From Halictus rubicundus (taxonomy: Eukaryota > Arthropoda > Insecta > Hymenoptera > Halictidae), in the NCBI RefSeq assembly GCF_050948215.1, contig NC_135165.1, positions 1,166,501-1,230,500 on the forward strand: a stretch of 64,000 nucleotides of DNA, written 5' to 3'. Under the pieces are notes generated by a model. That model did not search any database. It was not told where the DNA came from and saw only the letters and a program-made list of their open reading frames with translations. Below, in pieces: positions 23,971 to 37,900 of this stretch (position 1 is the first letter of the stretch; each line of letters begins with the position of its first letter). The position numbers and the translations under genes were made by a program.

Positions 23971-24567
23971 AACACAGAATGTCCGGTCATCTTCTAAGTT
24001 ATCACGGTCCCAGCCGTTTCATTTTTCAGCACTCGTGACCGGTGTGAAAAAGACTTTTCTACCACCTCTACCTTACTTCTTTACTAATCCGGTAATAGCA
24101 GAGAGGGGGTTGAACTCTATTTCTGAATGTCTCCTGTCTGGCCACGCTGCTCGTGACCCCTTTAGGTCTTCATTCCGAACATACGAAACTCCAGATTTTG
24201 GAAAAATGGACGTCCTAGAACGTGGTAACTTGCAGGATGGCCTAGTAGTTTTACTAATTTATGGAACAAACGACTCTTCCCAGGAGCGTTCGAGATACGC
24301 CTGGAGAGTCTGTCGGGCAGGCGTGGGCCGAGGTTGCCCCTCGGGGCGCTGTCCTGGCTCCGGCTTTCAGGGCATTCTGAAGTGACCGTTTCTTCTGCAA
24401 CGGTCTTCTGTCCCATCTTTGTCCCACATGATTCGCTTACGGGGCAAACTCAGTAGCCCGCGCCTGCTGCGATCAAACCGTTTTGTATATATCGTGTGTA
24501 ACATAATAACGATGCCGGGAGTCCGTGAGTGTCCACGGAACTGATAACGCTTTTCGATCAAACGGAC

Positions 24568-24603
24568 GCACGAACGCGACGCGGCGACTCGTCGCGTGCG
24601 TGC
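24568..24603. other. GC-rich 36-base hairpin
   Basis: Arms 24568-24581 and 24590-24603 are 14 bases each, complementary at 13 positions, around an 8-base loop. The core arms ACGCGACG and CGTCGCGT pair perfectly. It lies about 600 bases past the stop codon of the repeat-bearing protein gene. No function is implied. Confidence 0.6.
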
Positions 24604-25744
24604 GATAAATGAATCGTTAGACCATTCATGGGAGAAGGCGACAGTGAAACGTTTCTACGTGAGAAGCGAACGTTCGCGGGTCAATTATCGCTGACCCTGT
24701 TCGCATACACGATCCGCCGCGCCACTGCTACACCGCAAGCATCAATTCCTTTCAATTCCACTGTCCAACGCCAATTTTACGTCTCGATAACCGGTAGACG
24801 ATCTTGCACAACTTGATGCGTCGAACGCGAATCCGAGAGTCGCTCTTCCTCGTCATTCTCAGCTTCTGAATTTACCTTGAAACGAAAAGCGAGATTTTCA
24901 AGTTTGATCATTTTCAACCGTGAAAGCTAATCGAGGGATGATAATCGAATGGTACAAATGGAGAACGATTAAATATTTCTTCGAGATCTCTTCCGACAAG
25001 TGTGGACGCTTGAAAAGATGATTCACAGACGCTGCGAACAGCGGTCTTCGACCCAGATTCACGCGTTTTGCGCGACGAGCCCTGAATTCCAAATCAGAAA
25101 TGACATCCGCGATTCGCTGCACCGTCCGCGTCGTGAATCGTGACACAGAAATGGATAACCGGTTTAGGCGCGCACCGTCGATCATTCCAGCCATCGGTTT
25201 TAATTCATGATCACGCGACCTGCTTGGGAAATTGGTCCGGCACCGACAGGCCGAAATCGCTTCGTTCCCTCGGACTTTTTCCGCGGGTCGATTAACCGAA
25301 CCCTCCTGCGTTTCGAATGATCCTGGCGCGGTGACGCAACATTCAAGAGCACGATGTTGATTAGCGCCGCGGCGATAAGGTCAATTACGATAACCTGGTC
25401 GTTAATGAACCTATCGTGAATCAAGCGTGACGGTTCACGTGCGACCAAGCCGTCCGTTTTATGCTCGGCGATCAATCACGAGACATAGAGATCCCTTCGA
25501 AGATTTCTTCTCCAATCCTTCGGAAGATTTCTGCTCTCTTCGATCGACTGAAGGCTGATCCCATTTTCCGATCCGACGTAGATCCTCTCAGCTTCCGGTA
25601 AATTACTTAATTGGCGAAAGAACCGGTTTCTTGAGACGACTTGCACTTTAGACGCCGCACCGGAAGTCCGCGAGATTCTCCTTTCATCTATGCCAGAAAC
25701 AGTGCTGAACTCGGTTCTTTGGGATTGTTCGTTTTCTAAAATAA

Positions 25745-25920
25745 GGATTTGATTGTGACCAGCAGACAAGTCGAGCTTTGATACTAATCAAATCTGGAAA
25801 CTCGGAATTTCTTTTTATCCGAATAAAATATCTGTAAAAAGAAAAAAAGGGATTTGATCGTGATTAAAAGAGCAAGTCAAGGTTTGATAAATCAGACCTG
25901 GGAACACGGAATTTCCCAGG
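25745..25920. repeat. Two-copy imperfect direct repeat, period about 105 bases
   Basis: GGATTTGATTGTGA near 25745 and GGATTTGATCGTGA near 25850 each begin a block of about 70 bases. Each block goes on through a variant of CAAGTC then TTTGATA and ends in CACGGAATTTC or CTCGGAATTTC. An A/T-rich filler separates the copies. Confidence 0.7.
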
Positions 25921-28488
25921 AGTCGCAAGGTGACGATCGAGAGACGGCCTCGACGGACAGACTCAATTAAGCTTCAAGTGCCCTTTATGCGAAACGGAAA
26001 GAATCCACGGACCGAATGGAAATATAAATTCATTCCCTCGCGCACCCCGACCAGCCGATTATAATTGAATTATCCGATCGAACGATTGACGGCTTGATTC
26101 GCGGGTCATGGGACCCAGACGCTGTGTACGCTCCGCCGTAACAAGCAGCGATTATTAGTTTCAACTGAGCCCCTTCGGGGTCATTAGAATGTCTAAGGTC
26201 AGCGCGATACTCAGGGCACTCAGACAGAGGGAGCAATTACTGGAAATATTAATTGCATAATCATATGTACTTGACTAATTCTGTCTACCTTATTTTGCTC
26301 CTGTTCCTTGAAAATCGAATAACGTTGTTAACGAAAAATATATATATCGTGTATTTCGTTGCTTCTAGTTTTCTACAAATATAACTTGTTGTTGCAATAT
26401 GCAGAGGGAGGGGGATCGAGAGATCAAGCACGTCGCGTATTGTTGCTCGGCGACTTCTACCACCACTCATTGTCAGTCCCTTCATCATCAAGTTTCAAGG
26501 AAATGATTGTTCGTTCGGACGAAGCGACGAGTTGGTCGCTATCTACTGGTCCACGTCGCAATGAGAATCACGCAGACGAGACATTGCAAGCTGATCGCTT
26601 TTACGATGCTTCCAGGTGCTATTGTACCGCGTGTCTTTTCGCCAGCAATAATCGAACTATGCTTGTCCGTGATCCTCGCGTGCTACGATGGGTCCAGCAC
26701 TACGATTCGTGCGTCGCTTAGTTAGACTAGACTATACGGATTCGTTTCGAACGATTAACAGAACGATTCTCGAGTCTGTTCTCGCGTGTGTGTCTTCTCC
26801 GCTGATATGCGCGTGTCGCTAAGCAACTTCCTCAGGTGTTCTTCAAGGTTTTCCAGGGCCTTCGGCTCCCATAGAGGACACGGATGGAGGAGCTGAGGAT
26901 CAAATGAACGAGCGGCAAGGTTTTACTAAAATAAATTCTAATTCGCTCCATAAAAGTCACAGGTACTCTACGGTGAAGACTCCTACGAAATGATTTCACG
27001 ACACGCGTACACAGGATCAGAGCCGAACTCGAAGGAGAGCACCTATATAGATACCTCCATTCAAGATCGTTTGGGATCGTACGAAGAAAGGACAAAATTG
27101 GAAACTCCTGTTCATCAACCCTTCGCAGACGTGAATTTTGTCCAGAGGATTAAATCGTGTATCAAAGTCTTAAGTACTAGGAACACAGAAAAGTGCACCG
27201 TGATCTCTTGTTGTTTAAGCATGCGAGTCGTTTGTTTACGGGTTTATGAATTGTACAATGCCCGGAGTTCGTCCGCGAAGGGTCAAATGAAATCTCACAG
27301 CAGTAATAGTAGAAATTAATAATTAGAGTGAACGGAAGATTTGTACCGGTTCTACAAAATCGAGTGTATAATGTTTTGTCAAGCATGCCCGATTTCGTCC
27401 TGAGAAGCTCTCACACGCGACTATAGTTTATAAGGGAGACGTTTAAATGTTTAAATGGCTCACCATGTACATGTACATAATATGTATAACATACGTATTG
27501 CTTTTGAACTCGCAACACTCTACGTGTATACGTAACTGCCCTTACAATTGCTCTTCGCTATTTATGGCATTACTAGATTCGCAGGGCCGTATCCTTTCGC
27601 AAATGTTGCAACCCTGTTCTCGCGGAACAACGATTCATCCTTCTTCCAAAATTCATTCGATCCCTAGTTCCCGAGTGAAAACTGTCAGACAGATTAATAT
27701 TCTCAAATTAACAGATTATTGTACATTGTTTTCAGTTGAAAAATTGAACTCAATGTACGCAAGTTCAGCTTCGTGGACTAATTCCCGAAGACCTGACAAT
27801 CCATTGGAATAATATAAACGGCCGTACACAGTTCGTACTCGGCAACCTCGAGGATGATCAATGATCGTGGTTCCTCTCTGATTCGCTAAAGTTAACGCAA
27901 GTCGTGGACTAGTTTTGTAAGCGGTTGACAATTCGATTTTGCTTGTGGTGGCGGTCAGTCTTCGTCTCGGCGGACATCTGGATCGCTTCTGTGTGCATCT
28001 ATCTGCTGGCAGCCGGATCGGCTGTGTGCGTTTTCGATTGCTTGTACAATTTCGTTTCGTTTCGTGCAGGGGTATTTTCGTTTCGATGCTTTCTCCACTG
28101 TTTTGTTCTTTTAGAAAGAAAGCTTCTGCGGCTGACCGTTTAGAAAACTGTCTTCGGGGACTAGATGAGGTTTAATATACAAAGCGGTAGTCGGTGACAA
28201 AACAACGGGTCTTTTGGATCACGCGCTCCTAGCTGAACATTGATGGGACCTGGAGAGATCGAATCTGCGGGCATAACATTCTGATCCCATCAGCAGTTAC
28301 AGTTTTCATTCAACTGAACGACAGAAACAAGCAGACGGTATATTGGTGTCTAACATGATCAACATTGTCGTCAAGACGTGATAAAATTATAAATCGGTAT
28401 AGATAGTCCAAACGGGGTGTCGAAATCGGCGAACGCAACTATTCATCTACAACATGATAAAAGTTCAACCAAAAGTTGCCTATACATG

Positions 28489-28730
28489 TAGTGGACTCTC
28501 GATAAGCAGCTCCGTTAAGGGCCCTAAAAAGACGGATTCTTCTAGATCACGGCTACTTATCTCGCGAGATCACTTGTAAAAAAATTTATTCACAAAATTA
28601 TCCATTCGGAACGTTTGATGAAGCATTTGAATAAGACAGACTCTGCGCGCACGCGCGAGTAATGCGTGTGAGCGAGGGAGGTTCCCAACGGCTACTTATT
28701 CGGCAGCTACTTATCGAACGCCTACTGGTA
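28489..28730. mobile_element. Degenerate MITE, pogo/Tigger-like termini (candidate)
   Basis: The left end reads AGTGGACTCTCGATAAGCAG just after TA. The right end, read in reverse complement, is AGTAGGCGTTCGATAAGTAG next to TA. The two termini agree at about 17 of 22 positions. The left terminus resembles the CAGTGGACTCTCGATAA ends known from Tigger-type elements of the Tc1/mariner superfamily, and TA would be the target duplication. The element is about 240 bases with no coding capacity, so it is a non-autonomous relic. An extra internal copy of CTACTTAT lies near the right end. Confidence 0.55.
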
Positions 28731-28914
28731 TATATGTATGTATATGTACATATTCGAACATTTGTCTAAATACAATGCTCCTGAACGTAAATTACAGAGA
28801 CAAATATACATAAAAATCGACGATATATCTAAACAGATTGTAAAACCATTCTTTAGCTTCATCTGGTTATCCTAGCTGTACGATACAGTGAAAACTTTCT
28901 TCGAGAAAAGATTC

Positions 28915-28938
28915 AAAAAGAAAGAAAGAAAGAAAAAG
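28915..28938. repeat. Short (GAAA)n-type microsatellite
   Basis: An A-rich run of about four AAAG units is visible. It is simple sequence with no associated gene. Confidence 0.8.
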
Positions 28939-29095
28939 GTGTGTATGTCGCGGCTATACTGTCGCTGCCTGCTAAACAAAAGTGTGTGTATAATACTTAC
29001 GTTAGCGAAGTTAATCTATCTCTGTTTCTTTGTTTCTGAACCGACATTACGATCTGAACACTCCAAGGCTAAGATACGTCCTATGTACACGATCT

Positions 29096-31013
29096 TCAGT
29101 CAAATTTCTCCTCTTTGAACGCGAGATTGATAGCTTCGCCAACGTCTTTCACTATGAACGCAGGTTTGCACAAGCTGTCGTCGACCGGTATGAAATCTCT
29201 GGGACAGTGTTCCGCTACGAAGGTCGACTCCCGTCGATGGACCCCGGTTTCCACTAAAATACTGATACAAGCTTTCGCGCTTGGTTTCTCTACGTCCCTA
29301 CCAAGCAGTTTCTGAAGTTTCTTAGGCGCTAGAGCATCCTTCGCTCCGTAACGGGATAAATACTTGTCGTACAAATTTGCCCCAAAGATGTCGGTGTTGA
29401 TGTTGTCCCTGGAAAAAACATATACTGTTTACAAGAGAACCGATTCGAGCTGATAGATTTGTTTTTATAAAATGATTTACCCAATAGCGTATATCGTGTC
29501 GACGTTATGAGTTATTCCAATACTTTCAGCATGCTTCCGAAGCATATGATTCCCGTAATAATAGGTAACTTCAGCGGGTTTTCCAACCAGAGCAGAATAG
29601 AGCATATCTTTTCCAGTAATCTTCTTGTAAAGTGACTCCAGACAGAGTAGGAAGGCGCCGTGCCCGTATCTGGGAATCGGAGCTTCGGATACCCACAAAA
29701 GGTCCATGTTACATGCCAAGATTGGAATGTGAGGATAAGGAAGTTCTTTGGGCAAGCTAGAAGGCATCCCATTGGTCATCAGAAGATCTACCATTAGTTG
29801 TAATGGAGTTTCCCAAGAAACTGGCTCGCTGATCAACACGATACCCTCGATGCTAGGAAAGCTTGGATCTACAGGACCGCATAGCGGATTTCTCTTTTTC
29901 ATGTTAACATAATCCAAAGATGGGAAATTTTTTACTAGTTCCTCGATACTTATGGTGTTGTGAAAGCCCAGTTCCCGAGCTATTTCTTTAATTGAACCTT
30001 GACCAGATATTAAAACACGTTTATTGTGATAATGTTGAAACAATCTCAAAGGCGAATGGGCCATCACCACCTGAGACTCCTTCACTTCAAATCCTATCCA
30101 TTTGGATAGATCCGCCGCCTTCTGACTGCGCAGGGCATTTCCACTATTGGTAACAAATACAGTTGGTACACGGAACTTTCCATCTTTCCCTTGGAGTCGC
30201 TTGAAGGCCTCTGGCACAGGCGGCAATACATTTTTACCACGTACTATCACACCATCTATGTCAAATAGTAAACCAAACTTTGGTTTGATACTTAAATGCT
30301 GAAAGTAAAAAAGTAAAGGGTTTAGGAAAATTCTGTGAAAACGATTATTTACACATTTTTCAATTGCACGCTACGCAAGCACATTTACTTGTTCTTGTGA
30401 CTGACATTTTTTGGAGTATTGCAGCTACATCATATTTTTGGAGCTAGTCATTGAAAATGTCCCACAGACCTTGAGACAGGATATAAAAATATACTTGACT
30501 CGGGTACTATGCAGTATATTTTTATACCAGTACATATTGTAATATGACAGAAACTTTGCATCATATATTTTTCATTGTTGTACAGACAAAATCGATGTGT
30601 CGCAGTGTATCATTGAACAAGTTAAAATCAAATTTTATTCACATATTACATTGTGACAATTACATTCGGCAGAATTTTTAATTAGCTACATTCCGAAACG
30701 GGCTCCGAATGGAAACGACTAAAAACATCCTAAGGCCTCTATCGAGCGATGAAATATGTTTTAAAGATCATACATGATACGAACATTATTGCTCCTGATC
30801 TCGTTCGATTTTTTCACGTGTTCGTAGCGAATCCTTGCAAATAGGTCAACAACAGATTCGAGTCATAAACAAAAGAAGGCATGCATGACGGATCCACCTT
30901 AAAGTGCAGAAGCCAGAATCAAACATAACAATGATGGCACACGAAATATGACTCACTCTGACAACTGTAAACCTCGCGATGTCTGGTCGTAGCAATATCT
31001 TCATAATTGCCAT
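29096..31013 (-). CDS. HDHD5: HDHD5/CECR5-type haloacid-dehalogenase-like hydrolase
   Basis: HAD-superfamily protein of the CECR5 subfamily, mitochondrial in vertebrates, with no firmly known substrate. Exons 31013-30957, 30298-29481 and 29408-29096 join in phase to 395 residues. Exon 1 gives a short basic and hydrophobic leader (MAIMKILLRPDIARFTVVR) that fits a mitochondrial targeting peptide. Catalytic motif I is FGLLFDIDGVIVRGK, with nucleophile and acid/base aspartates at residues 32 and 34. Motif II is VFVTNSGNALRSQKA. The cap region contains PSIEGIVLISEPVSWETPLQL. Motif III/IV is supplied by LVGKPAEVTYYYGNHML and, across the last junction, YAIGDNINTDIFGANLY with the GDN metal-binding residues. 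All HAD motifs are intact. The gene is divergent from IQGAP with about 0.9 kb between the starts. Confidence 0.95.
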
Positions 31014-31930
31014 TTCGCTGGTCACAAAAAGTGAACGAACGCCCGACTACGGTATCTTAATACTATGGGCTCCGTTCAAAGGCTACTTCTCGCGGATTGA
31101 TTATGCATAATGCAACGTTTTGAGGTTATAGTGACCTACAGAAATCGCAAAGTACATATGATCGTATTTTTCTCACGTGCCGTAAGAGGACACAGTGCAC
31201 AGTAAACGATACGAGATACGACTGACATTGCGCTGTCACATGTGCGATACGTGACATTTTTTTTTGGACTTTAGCAGTTGGAAGGGATTAAACGATTAAA
31301 AACGATCAAAGGATTCAGAAATAAATATCGTTAAAAAAAACTGTAATATTCTCTCATGTTCTATGTATCATTGCATCGTAAAATGTAAAAGCATGCACAG
31401 TTACGAATATGCTAGTAATGCGAAGAATGGTAATAAAGGACAATTGGCTAATATCCTTCACTTTACCTTCCTCTGTGTTCCTTCCTTTTGCTTAACCCTT
31501 TTCCTCAAATCTTATACCTTTTCTTAAAAAAAAAATACATAACGTGATTGGTCTACGCAGAGAGGGAATGATACAACTTTTGTTCAAATGATAGTGCTGC
31601 ACTAAAATAATTTGTTCATTGATATTCAGTTTGTGAAATTGATATCGATTTCCACTCTAATAGATTTCAAATTTGGCGCGCTTTAATTTAGTAGAATGTG
31701 AAGTTTGCGGTTAGTGTCTTTTCAAACGATCCAATCAAGTGTTTGCGACAATGTTTCGTTCAATGAGATTCGAGAACGAGACAAAGTATTTAATTGGCAC
31801 GCCTGTTCCGAGGTGCACCTGCTCTAGAATTTTAAACGCGTTTAAATTTCTGGGATTTAACGTACCGCCTCGTTATCACGTATGGGTTTTATCGTTTTCC
31901 TCGTTAATTGTGTTTCATTCTTCTTTCGAC
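31014..31930. promoter_or_regulatory. Divergent promoter region of HDHD5 and IQGAP
   Basis: It separates two outward-facing start codons. A TTTGGCGCGC stretch at about 31672-31681 resembles an E2F-type site, but one match is weak evidence. An open frame from 31739 runs in frame into the proposed IQGAP start, so part of this stretch could be 5' UTR or a longer N-terminus. Confidence 0.45.
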
Positions 31931-34900
31931 ATGATCGACATCGATGACAAGTTGATTAACCATGAGAAAGGTAAGATCGACTTATCAGGGTAGACGGTTG
32001 ACATTCAATCGGTACAATATACATTCGAAAACAAATGTCAAAATCAATTCGCCGGTAGCTCGTGTGAAAGCTCGCTGTTTTTATCATAAATATGTAATGC
32101 ATTACTAATTAATTAGATAATAATATGACCCAGGTACTGATGCTCGTAAGTCAGCGGAGGAGATGGACAAACAACGTCAGAAAACGCTCGCATACGAATA
32201 CCTCTGTCACTTGGAAGAAGCTAAAAAGTAAATGTTTAACAATCACCGTTAACAGATTATTGTTATCTGTTTTTGAAAGAAAACTACTGTGCTATTTTTT
32301 TAGATGGATGGAAGCTTGTTTGAGGGAAACACTTCCAGCCACCACTGAACTAGAAGAAAATTTAAGGAACGGCGTATACCTGGCGAAACTTGCACATTTC
32401 ATGGCCCCTGAAACTCTACCAGTCAATAAAATTTATGATTCTGAACAGAAACGTTTTGCAGCGGCTGGTTTACAATTTCGTCATACCGACAATATTAATC
32501 ATTTCTTAAAATCCTTAAAATCCATGCAATTGCCATTGGTATGTAAATGTTTCAGGATTTAAATAGGGTACCCTTGTGGTTCTCAGCTGTAAATTTTTCT
32601 GACAAATAATGAGACCATTGTTTTCACAGACTTTCCAACCAGAGACAACTGATATCTATGACAAGAAGAATATGCCACGTGTAATATATTGCATTCATGC
32701 ACTCAGCACGCATTTATTTAAATTGGGCAAAGCTCCACAAATTCAGGACCTGTATGGAAAAGTCAATTTTACAGGTATACAATAGAAAGTGCATTTTAAA
32801 AAGTCAATCATACTTTAACATTGTACTATTTTACGTTTCCTAGAGGAAGAGATAAATGCAGTCAGTAGAGAGTTAAAAAAATATGGAATACAAATGCCAT
32901 CCTTTCAAAAAATTGGGGGCCTTTTTGCAAGTAGCATGCAAATTGATGCTGCCACTCTTCATGCTGCAGTTATAGCAATCAACCAAGTAATCATGGAAAA
33001 GGTATATTTAATTATTTTGTGGTTTTGAGTCGGTTTAAATTACCCCTAAAGCAACTACTAACTAATTGTTATTTTATAAGGATTATGACAAAATACTGAA
33101 TAAACTACAGAATAAGGTAGTACAGTTGAACAATGTTATACCTGACTACATCAAAGAATATAGTGATACTTTACTGGAAGCTAAAGAGTCTAAGACACAA
33201 ACTGCTCTCAACAGAGTAAGTAAAAATCTTTTGAAATGTGTTAATCATTAGTTAATAAAAATATATTTTTCGACAGTCCCTCAACGACAGTTATGTACCA
33301 GATGTATATGATGAACTTCTAACTCAAGCAGAAATTCAAGGACATATTAATTACGTTAATGGTAAAGCATTATACATCAGATATTAGTTTATAAGAATAT
33401 TGTTTTGGTTTTTATTGAGTGTATTCTGTTTTCAGTTCAATACGCGCTGAAGAACGTCACCCGTTCTATTCGCTATAAGAACAACGAATTTTTGAATGCT
33501 TTAGTAACACCTACCTTATGCTTAAAAGTATGTTTCACACTACTAATTTTAGTACTCCATTCTTTTGTGAAGCTATTAACAAATATCTCGTTCCTTTTTA
33601 TAGAATATATCGCACGAGAATGCAGAATTGTATAAAGAACAGTTAATGAAATTACTGGAAAGCTCTGAATGGAATAATATGTATTCAGAAAATCAGCATC
33701 ATTGGAAACAACTGCTCCAGAAAGGAATTGACAAAGCAAATGAACTCGCACTGATATCTTGTAAACGTTAGTATACCATAATAAATCCATACAACTTCTA
33801 TATATTTGATACTGCATTTTGTTCGCACAGGCAATGATGCGATGAAACATTTGAATTCGGTACTACAAACTGGAGTGCAAGCTGATTTTTATAGTGCTCT
33901 GAGAGATGCTAATCTCGGATTATCAGACAGAATCGATGAATTTGCAATGTCACTGTATTTTGAAGAAATGAAAGCGGACCGTACAGAATCTCAGGTAAAG
34001 ATGCAGGATAGAAATTCAGTTGTCAGCAATGAACTGCTACTAACACGAATAATATTCTCATTAGAACGACCTTTCGTACAGCGATGTAATAGCTAGTCTA
34101 CGCGTGTTATCGTCGATCGCACACATTAGTAAAGCTATAGACACTGGAAACCCAGACTTGATTTATCAAGCATTATCGAATCCGGATTGCCATGTCTCTG
34201 TGAGTATAATTAAACCCTTTACGCGTTGCAACAGCAAAATATTTTTATTCATATCACGTCTTAGGGATTGAGTCATGAGAATAAGGTAAAATATTATAGA
34301 GCATTGGCAGCGGTTCGGTGTGAAAAGCAAATCGTTTCCGAAGAGTGCCCGTTGCTGGCATACGTCGATATTCAAGAGTGCATTGACGTTGTTAATCAGC
34401 AATGCCAGAATGACGATGACGGTGCGCTGCAATCATTTTTCATGCAGCTTTTTTGTACATCCTGCTATTCATTTATCATTATTTTATCTTTACAGTCATT
34501 CAGGTGCTAAGACAATTAAATTCGGCTGTTGCGGAAAGCGATCGAAACGGAATCTTAACTGCCTTGAAAGACACCGCTCTGAAATTACAAAAGCCCACTT
34601 CACTCGAAGATGCGTCCCTCTATTTGAAATTATTTAAAAAGTGTCTCGTTGAAAAGCATTTCGATGGCTCCGAGTTGTGGCTAGAAGACGTAGAAACTGT
34701 AACACAAATCGTTGCTGCGGAGGCTGAAACTGTTCAGAATGGTGCACCTCATTTCCAAGTTCATTAATTTAAACAGTGTATCTGTCGGTTTATTGACGCA
34801 ATTCAATTATTTGCAGCTTGTACATTTCTGTCGCAAGTAAATCTAGGTTTGCAGAAGAACGATATGTTGTTCACGATCGATTGTCTTCAGACATTCGGTT

Positions 34901-37900
34901 TCAAAATCCCGGACGAATACAAGGCAGAATGCTTTCAAAATTTGTGCGATTTAAGAAAAATCAAGGTATATTGTTCAAACAAGCATTGAATATTCCATTG
35001 CAGTACAGCATTTTATTTCTGATATTTTAGACGGAAAGTAACGAATGCTCGCTTGTACGTTTTGTGACTCCCAAAGGCAATGAATCATATTTGGACCTGG
35101 AAAAATATAATTACACATGGGACTGTCCTAAAAACATGTCGGGAACATTTTATATCGATATGGGGGATATAAAGGTATCTTACGGGTAAAGATTTCCCAG
35201 AAAAACTTTAAAATAACTAATACACACGTGTTCGCTTCCAGAAAATAGTAAGGAGTACTACCATGAGAGAACAAGAAATGCACAAAATAAATAAACAAAT
35301 AACACGATTGCAAGCACTTGCACGCGGTTATCTGTCGCGTAAACGAATTTCAGATAGATTCACTCATTTTTACGAGAACGTGCATAAAATCATTCAAATA
35401 CAATCATGGTGGAGGAGTTTAATTCAGCGGAAAAGATATGCCCAAATGCTGGAAGATAAACGTAAACGAGACGCAGAAAATCAACAGAATACGTACGAGA
35501 ATGTTAAAGCCCGGTTTGAAGATATATTGGAAACGTATAGAGAACATGTAAAGTATATCTGTTAATTCAAAACTGATACAAAATGAAGATACCTCTCGGT
35601 TTATTTAATATATAACATTGTTTATGCATTTTAGGAGGAAAAGATTATGAGAATACAAGCTATGTGGCGTGGCCGAGCAGAAAGACGAGCTTTCCGTTCA
35701 CTATTGCACATGGACAAACCACCCTTCCCAGTTGTTCGACACTTCTCAGCGATTCTGAATTTCAACGCTGAAGACTATGACAGAGATTTGCAGCTCCAAG
35801 TACAGTGCAGTTTCATACGCTTTTATGTAACGATTCGATTATTTTATATTACTAGAAAAATTAATTTTTGCAGCACTTGAAACACGAAGTAGTGAAAAGC
35901 ATTAGGCACAATCAGGTTTTGTCGCAGCAATTAGATAGTATGGACATAAAAATAGGATTACTTATCCAAAATAGAATTACGCTACAGGTAAGTGTTGTTA
36001 AAAATAATCTGAAATTCGACAGCGGACCATAATAGTACATAATATTTCTTTATGAATTTGCCAGGATGTTGTGGCACACGGGAAAAGCTTAGAAACTCTT
36101 GCTAAGCAGAAACAAGCGAACAGAGAGCAAAAGAGCATTCACGCTGATAGTGTTTCATCGCACAAAGGTCTGAAATCGTTGACAAAAGAGGGGCGGAAAA
36201 TGTTGGACGGATACCAAAATTTGTTTTACGCTTTACAAACTAATCCCACGTATTTATCGAAATTGCTGTTTCTCTTGCCTCAAAGCAAGACTAACAAATT
36301 TCTCCAGAATGTAATCTTGACATTGTTCAATTTCGGTTCGAACATTAGGGAAGAATATTTATTATTGAAGCTATTTAGAAGTGCTCTGCAAGAGGAAATT
36401 AGGTAAACTTTCGGCTTCGTGAAAGATACAATCGTACTCGAAAGCATAATGAATAATATAATCGAATGTGCAGGTCCAAATTTCAAAAACCGTCCGAAGT
36501 TGTGACTGGGAACCCACTCGTCCTGAAAATGGTGGTAAACTACGCGCGACAATTAAATGGCCAAAGGGCTTTGAGGCAAATTGTAGGTCCGATTATTGAA
36601 AAAATTTTAGCTGACCGAACGTTGAGCATAGAAACAAATCCCGTGGACATCTACAAATGCTGGAGAAATCAATTAGAAATGGAAACGGGAGAAACACTGT
36701 AAGCCAAGTGAATTTGCAGCGTCCATAGATTGTTCTTCTGATTGTGCTTGGTTTCTTTTGTAGGGATCTTCCGTATACTGTAACGCAACAAGAGGCTTTA
36801 AATTATGAACAAGTACAGATAAGACTGAACAAAGGAATACAATTGCTGCAAAGTACTGTTTTAGAGTTCTTATCGAAAATCACTGAATCCAGAGATCTCA
36901 TACCATACGGAATGTTGTACATGGCAAGGGTTTTGAACGACTCTTTAACCGAGAAATTCCCAAATGCTCCGGAGAAAGATATATTGAAAGTAGTGGGCAA
37001 TCTTATTTACTATCACTTCATTAATGCGGCGATTGTGGCACCAGATGCTTTCGATATAATTACATTACCGATTGACCGGTCATTGTCGAACGATCAACGA
37101 AGAAACTTGGCTAGCATCGCGAAAATATTACAATTTGCAGCATCCAAAAAAGGGGTAATGTTTTATTTGGAGACTGGAGTTCGAATGAAGTAGAAGTAAG
37201 AAAGGTGTTCCATGGAAATTTGTTTCAGTTCGGAGAGGAAGCAACGCATTTGGTCTGCTTAAACTCGTTTATAATCGAGTGCCATGAGAAATTCAAACGT
37301 TTCTTCCGCTATTGTTGTCAGATTGAAGATTTGGAGGAACACTTTTGCATTCACCAGTACACCGAGGCTACTTTAATTCACAAACCGGAAATATATATTT
37401 CGTTACAGGTAAGTAACTTCCGAGAGGTACACCGAAAAGATTTTGCGGAGATCTGGTTAATTGTATGAATTACAGGAGATCTGTGATACTCACTGTCTCA
37501 TGCTGGAGTATCAGGATCAGATAGACTTGGATCCAATGGATCCCCTGCACGATTTACTGGACGATCTAGGTCCCGCACCCACTCTACAATCTTTACTTGG
37601 CATCTGTAAGTATTACGTACTCTAATATCGTGTTAAGTATAAACGATATAAAAATGATTTGTATTTATCAGCCAATAACACGAGCGAGGCAAATTTGGCT
37701 CGATTCGGGAAAACGGAAGTGTGTCTGGTACTCACCAACAAATTCCAAGTGCCGGAAAACGGAGACGACAACTTGAACAGGCTTTTCATCAAAACCAAGG
37801 AGCTGTTGGTTTCTGTCCTCCAATTCTTGAAAGGTCAGACCTTAGTGGACGCATTAGAAACTTCCTGTTCGCCTGTGCAGGAAAAATTATACGACGTCAA

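Larger units (their letters stand above)
23971..29095. other. Large stretch without a supported coding gene
   Basis: No open frame here shows a domain or splice pattern. The stretch contains a GC-rich hairpin (24568-24603), a two-copy direct repeat (25745-25920), a MITE-like element (28489-28730) and an AAAG/GAAA microsatellite (28915-28938). The remainder shows nothing I can name. Confidence 0.5.
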
